A DNA stretch of 64,000 nt from Elusimicrobiota bacterium (lineage in GTDB: Bacteria; Elusimicrobiota; Elusimicrobia; UBA1565; UBA9628), in contig JACRDN010000022.1 in the NCBI GenBank assembly GCA_016218575.1, positions 25,268 to 89,267 on the forward strand, given 5' to 3'. Below the pieces are notes generated by a model, which was not told the DNA's origin, did no database searches, and saw only the letters and a list, made by a program, of their open reading frames with translations. A program made the translations under genes and the position numbers. Position 1 is the first letter of the stretch. The number at the start of each line of letters is the position of its first letter. Of this stretch, positions 43,712 through 52,384 are shown piece after piece.

Positions 43712-44512
43712 TCATTCCCCTTTGAACCTGGGCGCGCGCTTTTCCAAAAAAGCCGCCACGCCCTCTTGATGGTCCCGGCTCTTGCCCAAAATCTCCTGGA
43801 GCTGGGCCTCGTACTCCAGTTGCTCCTCGAATCCGTTTTGGAGAGATCGGTTCATGGCTCTCTTGGTGAGGGCCACCGACAAGGGCGGCGCCTGGGAAAG
43901 CTCCACCGCCATGGCCCGAGCGGCCTGCGGCAGCTCCTCGGGGGCCACGACCCGGTTCACCCAGCCGAAATGGAGGGCTTGCTCCGCCGTGATGGGCTTG
44001 GCGGTCCAGGCATATTCCAAAGCCAAGGACAGCCCCATATAGCGCGGCAGGAAATAAGTCATGCCGGAGTCCGGCACCAGCCCGACTTTGGAGAAGGCGT
44101 TGATAAAACTCGCTTTCTGGCTGCAAATCTTGACGTCGGCCGATAGGATGAGGCTTGCCCCGGCTCCCGCGGCCAGGCCGTTGACGGCTCCCACAACGGG
44201 CTTTTCCATGCGCCGGATCTGGAGGATGAGGGGGTTGAAATGGCTCCGAAGCTCGTCTCCCAAGGAAAAAGGCACCTCTTGCTGGCGCCTTTTCAAATCC
44301 CCGAGGTCGGCCCCGGCGCAAAAGGCCCGGCCGGCCGCGGTGAGAATCACGCAGCGCACCCCCTTGTCCTTCTCGGCCTTTTTAAGCCCGTCCAAAAGAC
44401 CGCTCATCATGCCCAAGGTCAGGGCGTTGAGGACATCGGGCCGGTTCAAGGTGAAAGTCAAAACGCCCTCATCGAGGTCGGAAAGGAGCTCCGCATCCGT
44501 CGCGTTGGTCAT
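43712..44512 (-). CDS. Crotonase-family enzyme, PaaG-like isomerase
   Basis: 266 aa enoyl-CoA hydratase/isomerase fold. Oxyanion-hole elements AFCAGADLGDL (~64-72) and NGLAAGAGASL (111-121). The second catalytic position reads GLVPDSGMTYFLPR with Asp148 where hydratases have GTIPGAGG, and no hydratase Glu pair is present. That pattern matches PaaG, which isomerises ring-1,2-epoxyphenylacetyl-CoA to the oxepin. The end abuts the PaaA-like gene. The specific substrate is inference. Confidence 0.82.
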   Translation of the reverse strand: MTNATDAELLSDLDEGVLTFTLNRPDVLNALTLGMMSGLLDGLKKAEKDKGVRCVILTAAGRAFCAGADLGDLKRRQQEVPFSLGDELRSHFNPLILQIRRMEKPVVGAVNGLAAGAGASLILSADVKICSQKASFINAFSKVGLVPDSGMTYFLPRYMGLSLALEYAWTAKPITAEQALHFGWVNRVVAPEELPQAARAMAVELSQAPPLSVALTKRAMNRSLQNGFEEQLEYEAQLQEILGKSRDHQEGVAAFLEKRAPRFKGE

Positions 44513-45297
44513 TTACCGGTGAATTTGGGCGCGCGCTTCTCAAGAAACGCCCTCATCCCCTCCTTTTGGTCCTGGGTGTCGAAAAGGGAGTAGAAAAGCT
44601 GGCGCTCGAAGGCAAGTCCCGTGGCCAAATCCACGTCCAGGGCCTTGAGAACGGCCTCCTTGGCCGCGCGAACGGCCAGGGGGGGCTTGGCCGCGATCTC
44701 GAGGGCGAGCTTCCTGGCTTCATCAAGGAATGACTCGACCGGAACCACTCTATTGACAAGCCCCAAGGACAGGGCCTCGCGCGCGGACAACCGGCGCCCC
44801 GTCAGCACCATCTCCATGGCCAAGGGCTTGCCCACCACGCGGGTCAGGCGCTGGGTGCCGCCCGCCCCGGGAATAACCCCGATAGAGATCTCTGGCTGGC
44901 CGAACACCGCGGATTCGCTGGCCACGATCATGTCGCAGGCCATGGCCAGCTCAAGCCCTCCTCCCAGGCAAAACCCGCTCACCGCCGCCACGACGGGCTT
45001 GGAGCACTGGCCCACGCGGTCCCAACGCCCCAGATGGGGATCCCGGGCGAAGTCGGTGGAGCTCGCCTGGTCCATTTCCTTAATATCGGCTCCCGCGGCG
45101 AAAGCCTTGGCGCTCCCGGCCAGGACCAGGCAACGGATGGCGGGGGTTCTCTCCAAATCTTCCACGGCCTCGACCAGGCTCTCCATCACCGAATGGTTCA
45201 AGGCGTTCAAGGCCTCGGGGCGGTTGAAAGCGAGAACGGCCACGGGGCCGAACATCTCGACCAGCAGGTGCTTGACGCTCAATTGAGGTCTATCCAT
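44509..45297 (-). CDS. Enoyl-CoA hydratase, PaaF/crotonase-like
   Basis: 262 aa. Hydrates a trans-2-enoyl-CoA. Both catalytic glutamates are present and 20 residues apart: E116 (LGGGLELAMACD) and E136 (FGQPEISIGVIPGAGGTQRLTR). Oxyanion region AFAAGADIKEM. Overlaps the PaaG-like gene by 4 nt and the aldehyde dehydrogenase by 19 nt. PaaF (2,3-dehydroadipyl-CoA hydratase) would be the analogous step. Confidence 0.9.
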   Translation of the reverse strand: MDRPQLSVKHLLVEMFGPVAVLAFNRPEALNALNHSVMESLVEAVEDLERTPAIRCLVLAGSAKAFAAGADIKEMDQASSTDFARDPHLGRWDRVGQCSKPVVAAVSGFCLGGGLELAMACDMIVASESAVFGQPEISIGVIPGAGGTQRLTRVVGKPLAMEMVLTGRRLSAREALSLGLVNRVVPVESFLDEARKLALEIAAKPPLAVRAAKEAVLKALDVDLATGLAFERQLFYSLFDTQDQKEGMRAFLEKRAPKFTGK

Positions 45298-46745
45298 ACG
45301 CTCTTGATCTGGGTGTAGAGGTCTATGGCGTACTGGCTTTTCTCACGGCCGTACCCGCTTTGCTTGACGCCGCCCCAGGGTGCTGCCGCGTCCACGAAAT
45401 GGTAGCAGTTGACCCAGACCGTGCCAGCCTTCAGGGACTGGGCCAGGCGATGGGCTTTTTTCACGTCCTTGGTCCAGACCCCGGCCACGAGGCCGTAGCT
45501 CGTGTTATTGGCCCTTTGGACCGCCTCCTCGGCCCCTTCGAAGGGGATCACGGTGACGACGGGCCCGAAGATTTCCTCTTGGTATATCTTCATCTGATCG
45601 CTGACGCCCGAAAACACCGCGGGCTTGACGAAATAGCCCTTGCCCGGAACCGAGTCCCCGCCGCACAGGAGCTTGGCCCCTTCCTTTTGGCCGGACTCGA
45701 TGTAGCCGAGGACCCGGGCCTTCTGCTCCTGAGAAACCAAAGGGCCCATCTGGGTCTTGGGGTCGATCCCCGGGCCTTGGCGCACGGTCTTGGCCCGCTC
45801 AACCAAGGCCGCGAGCATGGGCTCGTATTGGGACTTCTCGACGAAGACCCGGGAGCCCGCCGAGCAGCACTGGCCCTGGTTGTAGAAAATGCCCATGAAC
45901 AGACCCTTGGCCGCGGCCTCCAGGTCGGCGTCGGCAAAAACGATGTTGGGGGATTTCCCGCCCAACTCGAGGGAGAGCTTCTTCAAGTTCCCGGCCGAGG
46001 CCTTGACGATCTCCCGGCCCACCTCGGTCGAGCCCGTGAACGTGACCTTGTCCACATCGGGGTGCGCGGCTAAAGCCGCCCCGGCCGTGGGCCCGAAGCC
46101 CGGCACGATGTTGACGACACCCGGCGGCAGCCCCGCCTCGAGCAGGAGCTCTCCGAGCCTCAGGGCCGAGAGGGGGGTTTGCTCGGCGGGTTTGAGAACC
46201 ACGGCGTTGCCGCAGGCCAAGGCCGGGGCCAGGCGCTCCACGGCCATGAGGAGGGGAAAATTCCAGGGGATGATGGCTCCCACCACTCCCACCGGCTCGC
46301 GCGTCGTATAGTGGAAGAAGCGCGCGCCGGGAAAATACGGGACGCTCACCGGAATGGTCTCGCCGTGCATCTTGGTGGGCCAGCCCCCGAAGTAGCGCAG
46401 GAGCGAGACCGAGAGAGGGATGTCCCCGTTTTTGCTCTCCCGCACGGGCTTGCCGTTGTCCAAGGTCTCGAGCTGGGCCAGATCCTCGGCGTTCTTCTCC
46501 ACGAGGTCCGCCGCGCGGTGGAGAAGCTTCTCGCGCTCGGCCGGGGTCATCTTGGACCAGGGCCCCTCCAGGGCCTTGCGCGCGGCTTTGACCGCCGCGT
46601 CCACGTCCGCCGAGCCGCCTTCAGAAACCCGGCCCAGGACCTCGCCCGTGGCCGGGTTCAAAGTCTCGAAAGCCCGGCCGGAGGCGGCCTCCACCCATTG
46701 CCCGTCTATGAGCAATTTATGCGTCTTTTTCGACAAAAATTCCAT
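45279..46745 (-). CDS. NAD(P)+-dependent aldehyde dehydrogenase
   Basis: 488 aa. GAIIPWNFPLLM, VLKPAEQTPLSALRLGELL, TGSTEVGREIVKAS, catalytic Glu in LELGGKSPNIVF and catalytic Cys in YNQGQCCSAGSRVFV, EEIFGPVVTVIPF. Closest in appearance to betaine/phenylacetaldehyde-type ALDHs. First gene of the CoA cluster; it could make an aryl-acetate from the aldehyde or replace the ALDH half of PaaZ. Minus-strand TGGTATCTT (46782-46774) is its likely extended -10. Confidence 0.92.
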   Translation of the reverse strand: MEFLSKKTHKLLIDGQWVEAASGRAFETLNPATGEVLGRVSEGGSADVDAAVKAARKALEGPWSKMTPAEREKLLHRAADLVEKNAEDLAQLETLDNGKPVRESKNGDIPLSVSLLRYFGGWPTKMHGETIPVSVPYFPGARFFHYTTREPVGVVGAIIPWNFPLLMAVERLAPALACGNAVVLKPAEQTPLSALRLGELLLEAGLPPGVVNIVPGFGPTAGAALAAHPDVDKVTFTGSTEVGREIVKASAGNLKKLSLELGGKSPNIVFADADLEAAAKGLFMGIFYNQGQCCSAGSRVFVEKSQYEPMLAALVERAKTVRQGPGIDPKTQMGPLVSQEQKARVLGYIESGQKEGAKLLCGGDSVPGKGYFVKPAVFSGVSDQMKIYQEEIFGPVVTVIPFEGAEEAVQRANNTSYGLVAGVWTKDVKKAHRLAQSLKAGTVWVNCYHFVDAAAPWGGVKQSGYGREKSQYAIDLYTQIKSVWIDLN

Positions 46746-46773
46746 TGAATACCCCGAAAATCAGGAGTTTCAA

Positions 46774-46782
46774 AAGATACCA
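46774..46782 (-). promoter_or_regulatory. Extended -10 box of the aldehyde dehydrogenase cluster
   Basis: TGGTATCTT on the minus strand, 28 nt before the aldehyde dehydrogenase ATG at 46745, so the CoA cluster need not depend on the XRE gene's promoter. Confidence 0.4.
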
Positions 46783-46798
46783 TTACTCCGGCGGACTG

Positions 46799-47155
46799 TC
46801 AAACCGAGTCCCATAAGCGCCGCGTCGGCACCCCTAGGGTCTTTTCAGCGAGGATCGCGGCCACGCGCTTGCGCGGAATCGGCAAGACGACGAGGTCGCA
46901 GTAAAGCGCGTCGAATATCCTGCGCAGCTTCGCCAACTGAGGCTGGAAGCGGCCCTTTTCCAGGAGAGCCAACTGCCCTTGGGACACTCCCGCGCGGGCG
47001 GCGAACTGGCGCTGGGTCATGTGGAGTGCTACACGCAAGGTGCGCACCCACTGCCCCGGCTCCAAGCGCAGGGCGGCCGGCGGCGCAACCCCGGCAACCT
47101 GGAGCCGATTAAGCGCCCGCTTATGCGCTATGGGCACGCCGCTGAGCTTGGGCAT
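46799..47155 (-). CDS. XRE-family HTH regulator, 'mobile mystery protein A'-like
   Basis: 118 aa from ATG 47155; an in-frame ATG at 47191 would add 12 residues. The helix-turn-helix is in VRTLRVALHMTQRQFAARAGVSQGQLALLEKG, followed by KLRRIFDALYCDLVVLPIPRKRV. That tail (…AL.CDLVY..VPR) and the preceding PPAALRLEPGQWVRTLR resemble TIGR02612 mobile mystery protein A, usually paired with a Fic protein; no Fic gene is present here. It likely binds the dyads just upstream and may regulate itself and the downstream CoA cluster. Confidence 0.72.
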   Translation of the reverse strand: MPKLSGVPIAHKRALNRLQVAGVAPPAALRLEPGQWVRTLRVALHMTQRQFAARAGVSQGQLALLEKGRFQPQLAKLRRIFDALYCDLVVLPIPRKRVAAILAEKTLGVPTRRLWDSV

Positions 47156-47162
47156 GGGGTCT

Positions 47163-47231
47163 AGCGCTCCGGCCGGAGCGCTGCCTGGCATTGTATGTAT
47201 TTTTGACTCGAAAAATCTAGTCAAAAATACA
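47163..47231. promoter_or_regulatory. Two dyads upstream of the XRE regulator gene
   Basis: A 20-bp perfect palindrome (47163-47182, core CCGGCCGG) and a 13-bp inverted repeat TGTATTTTTGACT / AGTCAAAAATACA (47196-47208/47219-47231, 10-nt spacer). The second is A+T-rich and promoter-sized, and is the better operator candidate. Confidence 0.6.
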
Positions 47232-47327
47232 GGGAGGCGATGAGCACCACCCATAGGCCCTCCGGCCCAGGCGCGCTTGCCCCGTAGGACCCAGGCGGAC
47301 AGGCAGCTTTTTCTTTAAACTATAAGT

Positions 47328-48119
47328 ATGAAAAGAATTCTCAACTCCGCCCTGGCTTTTAGCTTCGCTTTCGCCGCGCCGGCCCTAGCCGCCGGGCCCC
47401 GAATCGGCATGCCCGAGCGCGTAGGCTCACTCTTAGGAAATATTGGGCTTGCGACCCTCCAGCATGGGGGGAATCTCATTACGGTAATGTCTCAAGTGAA
47501 AGAACTTTACTTTGAAGAGCAGCGTTCCATGCTTAGAGCCCTCAGCCCTCGCCGCATACTGCCTGAGACCAGATTTATCGATCTCCACCACCATGTTGCC
47601 CAAATCTACACCGCTGAAAAGGGCTACTCGAATTCGGAACGAGAGAAAATAGTCGCCGGCTTGGACGAGCTGCTTTTATTCGCGCGGGAAGATAAAAGCG
47701 CGAGGAACTGGCTGAGGCGCGTCACAAGCAGCGATAAAGCAAGAAATGAAGCCGCTTTGGAGATTTATCAGCACGCGGAAAGGATCGCCCTAGAGCTCGG
47801 CTTATTTGCGGACACTCCCGTCCGTCCAGGCCAGGACTCCACGAAGGGCGAAGCTCGTCTCCTGAGCCAGCGTTCCGTGGAGGATGCCGTGAAGCGCTAC
47901 AGGAATCTCGCCGACAAAGAGGCCGTCCTGAGGGATCATCTAAAACGCGGCGGCAGCAGGTATTGGAGGGACCCCCATCCCTTCATCGCCGCCGAGGGCC
48001 TGACCGACCTCGACCGCGCGTCGCAAGCCCTGGACGTGGTGCTTGGCGAGGAGGCGGAGCTCGCGAGAAAATTCCCAGGCATCGCCGCGGCCGCCGCTTC
48101 CCGTCGGATAATGCCCTGA
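47328..48119 (+). CDS. Hypothetical secreted helical protein
   Basis: 263 aa with a signal peptide (MKRILNSALAFSFAFAAPALAA). The mature protein is helix-rich (EREKIVAGLDELLLFARED, KARNEAALEIYQHAERIALELG, VEDAVKRYRNLADKEAVLRDHLKR). No family recognised. Codon use is mixed and less GC-biased than the PDH operon. A TATAAG lies only 1 nt before the ATG, too close to be its functional -10. Probable terminator after the stop. Confidence 0.68.
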   Translation: MKRILNSALAFSFAFAAPALAAGPRIGMPERVGSLLGNIGLATLQHGGNLITVMSQVKELYFEEQRSMLRALSPRRILPETRFIDLHHHVAQIYTAEKGYSNSEREKIVAGLDELLLFAREDKSARNWLRRVTSSDKARNEAALEIYQHAERIALELGLFADTPVRPGQDSTKGEARLLSQRSVEDAVKRYRNLADKEAVLRDHLKRGGSRYWRDPHPFIAAEGLTDLDRASQALDVVLGEEAELARKFPGIAAAAASRRIMP

Positions 48120-48129
48120 AGGCCTAACC

Positions 48130-48170
48130 GGACCTAGGTCCCTAGACTTTGTTTTTTTAGGTCCAAGGAC
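48130..48170 (+). terminator. Probable terminator with repeated AGGTCC units
   Basis: GGACCTAGGTCC (palindrome, 48130-48141) and a T7 run about a dozen bases later, then AGGTCC-AAGGACC, whose GGTCC/GGACC can form a second hairpin. GGACCTA of the first unit can also pair with TAGGTCC of the second. Confidence 0.5.
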
Positions 48171-48184
48171 CCTCCTTGCTTTTT

Positions 48185-48206
48185 CGCCAAAGGAATATCT
48201 TTGGCG
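48185..48206 (+). promoter_or_regulatory. Hairpin holding the ribosome-binding region of the S41 protease gene
   Basis: CGCCAAAG (48185-48192), loop GAATAT, CTTTGGCG (48199-48206): an 8-bp perfect stem ending one base before the ATG at 48208. The purine-rich AAAGGA spans the stem-loop junction, so folding could limit translation. Confidence 0.55.
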
Positions 48207-48207
48207 C

Positions 48208-49953
48208 ATGAAGACAATAAAACTCGCCTCGACCTTCGTCCTTCTCGCCGCTGCCGGCGCCGCCTCGGCGGCTCCGGACAGGATGTTCGACTTAAGCCGC
48301 CTCACCCAGGGCTCGCTCCGGGAGGCTCCGGCGGTCAACGGAGCCTCCCGGTCCGAGCTCCAGGAGAGGATGCTCTCGTGCCTCGATTTCATCCGCAGCG
48401 TCTTCAAGGCCGGCTACGCCCCGGCCGGCTGGAAGGCCCGCTACGCGGGCTGGAGCCTCGACCGGGAGATCGCCAAGGCCAAGGCCGAGGTCCGGGCCGA
48501 CAAAAAGCTCGGCCTCAAGGGCTTCCAGGCCATCGTCCAGCGCCTCATCAACTCGACCCAGGACTACCACGTGAGCGCCTCGTTCTCCCATTCCGAGGCG
48601 GCATCGCTTCCCTTCAAGGTTCTGGAAAGCGGCGGCCGGTTCTACATCGTCTGGATAGACCGCAGCAAGCTCCCGGAAAGCTCTTTCCCCTTCCAAGCGG
48701 GGGACGAGTTGGTTGAATTCGGCGGGCGCAGAACCGCGGACGTGGTCAAGACCCTGCAGGCTTCGATGGGCAAGGGCGCGGAGCTCACCGATAAGACCTT
48801 GGCCGCGCTTCGCCTGACCTTGCGCATGGCGGCCGCCGGGATGGACGTGCCCAAGGACGCGGTCACCATCATGGTGCGCCGGGGCCAGACGGGGGAGATC
48901 GCCACCCACCAGCTGGCCTGGGACTACACCCCGGAATCGGTCCTCTTCGAGCCGGCCCGCAAGCTCGTCTCGAGCTCGCCCTTCTGGGCCCGCAGCGACG
49001 ATATGCTCTCCCCGATCTATCGGCAAATGCTCGAGGCCGGAAATCCCTTCGGCGTGGGCAAGCGCAGGAGCTTCGTCCCCGACCTGGGGGAGAAGATCTG
49101 GGAGAGCCTCGACACAGCGCCCTTCCACGCCTACATTTACCGCTCGCCCGAGGGCCGCTCCATCGGCTATGTGAGAATTCCCTCCTACATGCCCGAGGAC
49201 GCGGACGCCTCCGTCAAGTACTTCGGACAGCTCATGGCCAAGTTCGACCGCACCACGGACGCCTTGGTCATAGACCAGGTGAGTAACCCGGGCGGGGGCA
49301 TCTTCTACCTTTACGCTTTGGCCTCCACCCTCTCCTCGGGCAAAGCCTTGACGACCCCGCACCACCGCGTCGCTATCACCCAGTCCGACGCGGCCCAAGC
49401 CGCGGAATTCCTCCAACTCGACGGCCGCATCACCGATGACGAGGACGCGCGCAAGGTCCTGGGCCCAAGCTTGAACGGCTATCCCGTGAGCTACCAGGTC
49501 TTCCGCTTCATCATCGAATATTCGCGCTTCATCGTCTCGGAGTGGAACAGCGGCCGCAGGCCGACCGCCCCCACTCACCTCTACGGGGTGGACGAAATCA
49601 ATCCATCGCAGAATCCCTACACCAAGCCCATCCTGGTCCTCATCAACGAGCTCGACTTCTCCGGAGGGGACTTCTTCCCGGCCATCCTCCAGGACAACAA
49701 GAGAGCCAAATTCCTGGGGACCCGGACGGCCGGGGCGGGGGGCTTCGTGCAGCAGGTCCAGTACCCCAATCTCCTGGGAATCGAGGGCTTCTCGGTGACC
49801 GGCTCCATCGCGGAGCGGGCCGACGGCAACCCCATCGAGAACTTGGGGGTCAAGCCCGACATCGAGTACGCCATGACGGCGGCGGACTTCGCAAACGGCC
49901 TCAAAGACTACGTCAAGGCCGTCAATCAGGCCGTAGGCGGGCTCGCCAAATAG
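48208..49953 (+). CDS. Secreted S41 peptidase, CPAF-like
   Basis: 581 aa with a signal peptide (MKTIKLASTFVLLAAAGAASA). PDZ-like middle (FQAGDELVEFGGRRTADVV) and S41 tail-specific protease core. Expected triad: H121 in STQDYHVSAS, S485 in NELDFSGGDFFPAILQD and E544 in GNPIENLGVKPD. In chlamydial CPAF the triad is H105, S499, E558; the Ser-Glu interval is 59 in both, and the DYH and ELDFS-GD-FPAILQDN motifs match that family. Likely secreted or periplasmic; targets unknown. A hairpin covers the ribosome-binding region. Confidence 0.85.
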   Translation: MKTIKLASTFVLLAAAGAASAAPDRMFDLSRLTQGSLREAPAVNGASRSELQERMLSCLDFIRSVFKAGYAPAGWKARYAGWSLDREIAKAKAEVRADKKLGLKGFQAIVQRLINSTQDYHVSASFSHSEAASLPFKVLESGGRFYIVWIDRSKLPESSFPFQAGDELVEFGGRRTADVVKTLQASMGKGAELTDKTLAALRLTLRMAAAGMDVPKDAVTIMVRRGQTGEIATHQLAWDYTPESVLFEPARKLVSSSPFWARSDDMLSPIYRQMLEAGNPFGVGKRRSFVPDLGEKIWESLDTAPFHAYIYRSPEGRSIGYVRIPSYMPEDADASVKYFGQLMAKFDRTTDALVIDQVSNPGGGIFYLYALASTLSSGKALTTPHHRVAITQSDAAQAAEFLQLDGRITDDEDARKVLGPSLNGYPVSYQVFRFIIEYSRFIVSEWNSGRRPTAPTHLYGVDEINPSQNPYTKPILVLINELDFSGGDFFPAILQDNKRAKFLGTRTAGAGGFVQQVQYPNLLGIEGFSVTGSIAERADGNPIENLGVKPDIEYAMTAADFANGLKDYVKAVNQAVGGLAK

Positions 49954-49979
49954 CCTCCAATATGTGAAAATAGGGCTTC

Positions 49980-51704
49980 ATGCAGGCTTTCCGCCGCTTG
50001 AAGCCTTATTTGGAGCCCCATTACGGGCGCTTTTTCCAGGCCTGCCTGGTCATGACCGCCGTGGCCCTCCTCAATCTGGCCATGGTTTGGGTGCTCAAGC
50101 CCGCCGTAGACTACGTATTCATCCAGAAAGAGACGGGCATGCTTTACGGCGTGGCGGCCCTCATCCCCGCCATCTTCTTCCTCAAAATGGTCTTCACCTA
50201 CACCCAAAGCTACCTCATGAGCTATTTGGGCCAAAAGATCACGCAGAATATCCGGGAGGACCTGTTCCGGCACCTCCACGAGCTCTCCATGGACTTCTAC
50301 TGGAAAAGCAAGAGCGGAGAGATCATGGCCCGGCTCACCAACGACATGACGAGCCTCCAGAGCGGCCTGCAATTCGCGCCCCTCTACCTCATCCGCGACA
50401 GCCTGACAGTCCTGGTACTTGTCGGATGGATGTTCCACGTCCATTGGAAGTTCGCGCTCACAGCCCTCGTCGCCATCCCCTTGGCCGGCTCGGTCCTGGC
50501 GATTTTGGGCAAGAAACTGCGCTCGGCAAGCCGGCGCAGCCAGGAAATCATGGGGGAGATCTACCACCGATTCCAGGAAAGCCTGCAGGGAATACTCGTG
50601 GTCAAGGCCTTCCACTACGAGGAGGGCGCCATCCGCAAGTTCAAGGAGGAGAACGACTCCTTCTTCCACCAGATGATGCGCTATTTCCGCGCGACCGCGC
50701 TCTCGGGGCCCCTCATGGAATTCCTAGGCTCCCTGGTAATGTCGGCCGTGGTCTACCAGGGAGGCAAGGAAATCATCGCGGGACATCTGACCCCTGGGGC
50801 CTTCTTCACCTTCCTCGGATCCTTCTTCGCGGCCTACGCCCCCATCAAGAACCTGGCCCAGCTCAACGCCACCTTGCAGATGGCCTTGGCCTCCTGCGAC
50901 AGGATATTCGCCATCCTGGACGAAAAGCCCACGGTCGAGGAAAGCCCCAATCCGCTCTCGCTCGACAAGATCGAGTCTGGCATTGAGTTTGAGAACGTCT
51001 CCTTCCGCTATCCGGGAAGGGAAAACTGGGCCTTGAGAAACGTCAGCCTCAAGATCGCCGCGGGCTCGGTCCTGGCCGTGGCGGGCCCGAGCGGCTCCGG
51101 AAAGACCACTATGGTGCACCTTCTCCTCAGGCTTTTCGATCCCCAAGAGGGCCGTATCCTCATCAACGGCAAGGACATCCGAGGCTACTCCATCTCCAGC
51201 CTGCGCCGGCGCATTGGCCTGGTGACCCAGGAGACCGTGCTCTTCAACGACACGGTCGCCGGGAACGTGGCCGTAGGCAAGCCCGAGGCCGCCCTCGGGG
51301 ACATTCAGCGGGCCCTCGAGGTGGCCGACGCCAAGGAATTCATCGCCCAGATGCCCCAGGGCTTGGATACGCCCCTGGGAGACCGCGCTTTGCGCCTTTC
51401 GGGGGGGCAGAGGCAGCGCCTGGCCATCGCGCGCGCCGTGCTCAAGGATCCGAGCCTCCTCATCTTGGACGAGGCCACCTCGAACCTGGACGCCTCTAGC
51501 GAAAGAAGCGTCCAGGAGGCCCTGGAGAAGCTATTCCCCGGGCGGACCGTGCTCATCATTGCCCACCGCCTCTCCACGCTCCATAAAGCCGAACGCATCG
51601 CGGTCATCCACCACGGAGAGGTCAAGGAGTCCGGGACCCACTCGGAGCTCTTGGAGCTCGGCGGCCTTTACGCCACGCTCTACAAATTCCAGCAGATCGC
51701 CTGA
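49980..51704 (+). CDS. MsbA-like ABC transporter (fused permease-ATPase)
   Basis: 574 aa half-transporter. Six membrane helices (1-~310) with the coupling motif KSGEIMARLTNDM, then the ATPase: Walker A AGPSGSGKTT, Q-loop LVTQETVLFNDT, signature LSGGQRQRLAIARA, Walker B LLILDEATSNLD, H-loop IAHRLST. Homodimeric exporter of lipid A precursors or other lipids/peptides at the inner membrane. Overlaps the HAD gene by one base (TGATG). Confidence 0.92.
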   Translation: MQAFRRLKPYLEPHYGRFFQACLVMTAVALLNLAMVWVLKPAVDYVFIQKETGMLYGVAALIPAIFFLKMVFTYTQSYLMSYLGQKITQNIREDLFRHLHELSMDFYWKSKSGEIMARLTNDMTSLQSGLQFAPLYLIRDSLTVLVLVGWMFHVHWKFALTALVAIPLAGSVLAILGKKLRSASRRSQEIMGEIYHRFQESLQGILVVKAFHYEEGAIRKFKEENDSFFHQMMRYFRATALSGPLMEFLGSLVMSAVVYQGGKEIIAGHLTPGAFFTFLGSFFAAYAPIKNLAQLNATLQMALASCDRIFAILDEKPTVEESPNPLSLDKIESGIEFENVSFRYPGRENWALRNVSLKIAAGSVLAVAGPSGSGKTTMVHLLLRLFDPQEGRILINGKDIRGYSISSLRRRIGLVTQETVLFNDTVAGNVAVGKPEAALGDIQRALEVADAKEFIAQMPQGLDTPLGDRALRLSGGQRQRLAIARAVLKDPSLLILDEATSNLDASSERSVQEALEKLFPGRTVLIIAHRLSTLHKAERIAVIHHGEVKESGTHSELLELGGLYATLYKFQQIA

Positions 51705-52384
51705 TGAAGGCCGTCGTCTTCGACATGGACGGGGTCATGGTGGACAGCGAGCGGGAATGGCGCCGACAGGAGGGGCCTTTCTTGAAGAGGCTCATCCCGG
51801 CCTGGCGCTCCGAGGACTTGGCCAAGATCACCGGCTTCGGGGTTGAAGACCTCCACCGCTGGCTGGTCAAGGAATACGGCCTCATGGAAAGCCCGGGGCG
51901 CTTCGCCGAGCTCTGCCGAGCCGTCGCCGAGGACATTTACCGCAATAGAACCAGGCTGGAGACTGGGTTGCCCGGCTTCTTCATCAGGCTCGAGGAGGCC
52001 GGAATTCCCATGGGGCTAGCCTCGTCATCACCTCGCGCCTGGATCGATCTCGTTCTCGAGCGCTTCAAGCTCGCGCGCTATTTCCGGGCCGTGACGAGCG
52101 CCGACGACGTGGAGGGCGAGGGCAAGCCCTCCCCGCGCATCCACCTCAAAGCGGCCGGCCTTTTGGGCGTCGACCCTCGGGACTGCGTGGCCATCGAGGA
52201 CTCCTTCGTAGGGGTCCGCGCCGCCAAAAAGGCGGGGATGTTCTGCGTGGGGTTTCGTAACGGCTACAACCAGGACCAGGATCTATCCGCGGCCGACGCC
52301 GAAATCTCAAGCTTTTCAGGGCTCAAGCCCGGCGAGCTGGCGCGAAAGCTCCGCCTGGCCCGCGACGAAGGCCCGCCAAGCTAA
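51704..52384 (+). CDS. HAD-superfamily phosphatase (beta-phosphoglucomutase-like)
   Basis: 226 aa. Motif I VVFDMDGVMVDSE (nucleophile and acid Asp), motif II GLASSS, motif III Lys in GEGKPSPRIHLKAA, motif IV VAIEDSFVGVRAAKKAGM. Substrate is unclear; sugar phosphates are usual. The 3' end overlaps the convergent kinase gene by 69 nt. Confidence 0.9.
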   Translation: MKAVVFDMDGVMVDSEREWRRQEGPFLKRLIPAWRSEDLAKITGFGVEDLHRWLVKEYGLMESPGRFAELCRAVAEDIYRNRTRLETGLPGFFIRLEEAGIPMGLASSSPRAWIDLVLERFKLARYFRAVTSADDVEGEGKPSPRIHLKAAGLLGVDPRDCVAIEDSFVGVRAAKKAGMFCVGFRNGYNQDQDLSAADAEISSFSGLKPGELARKLRLARDEGPPS

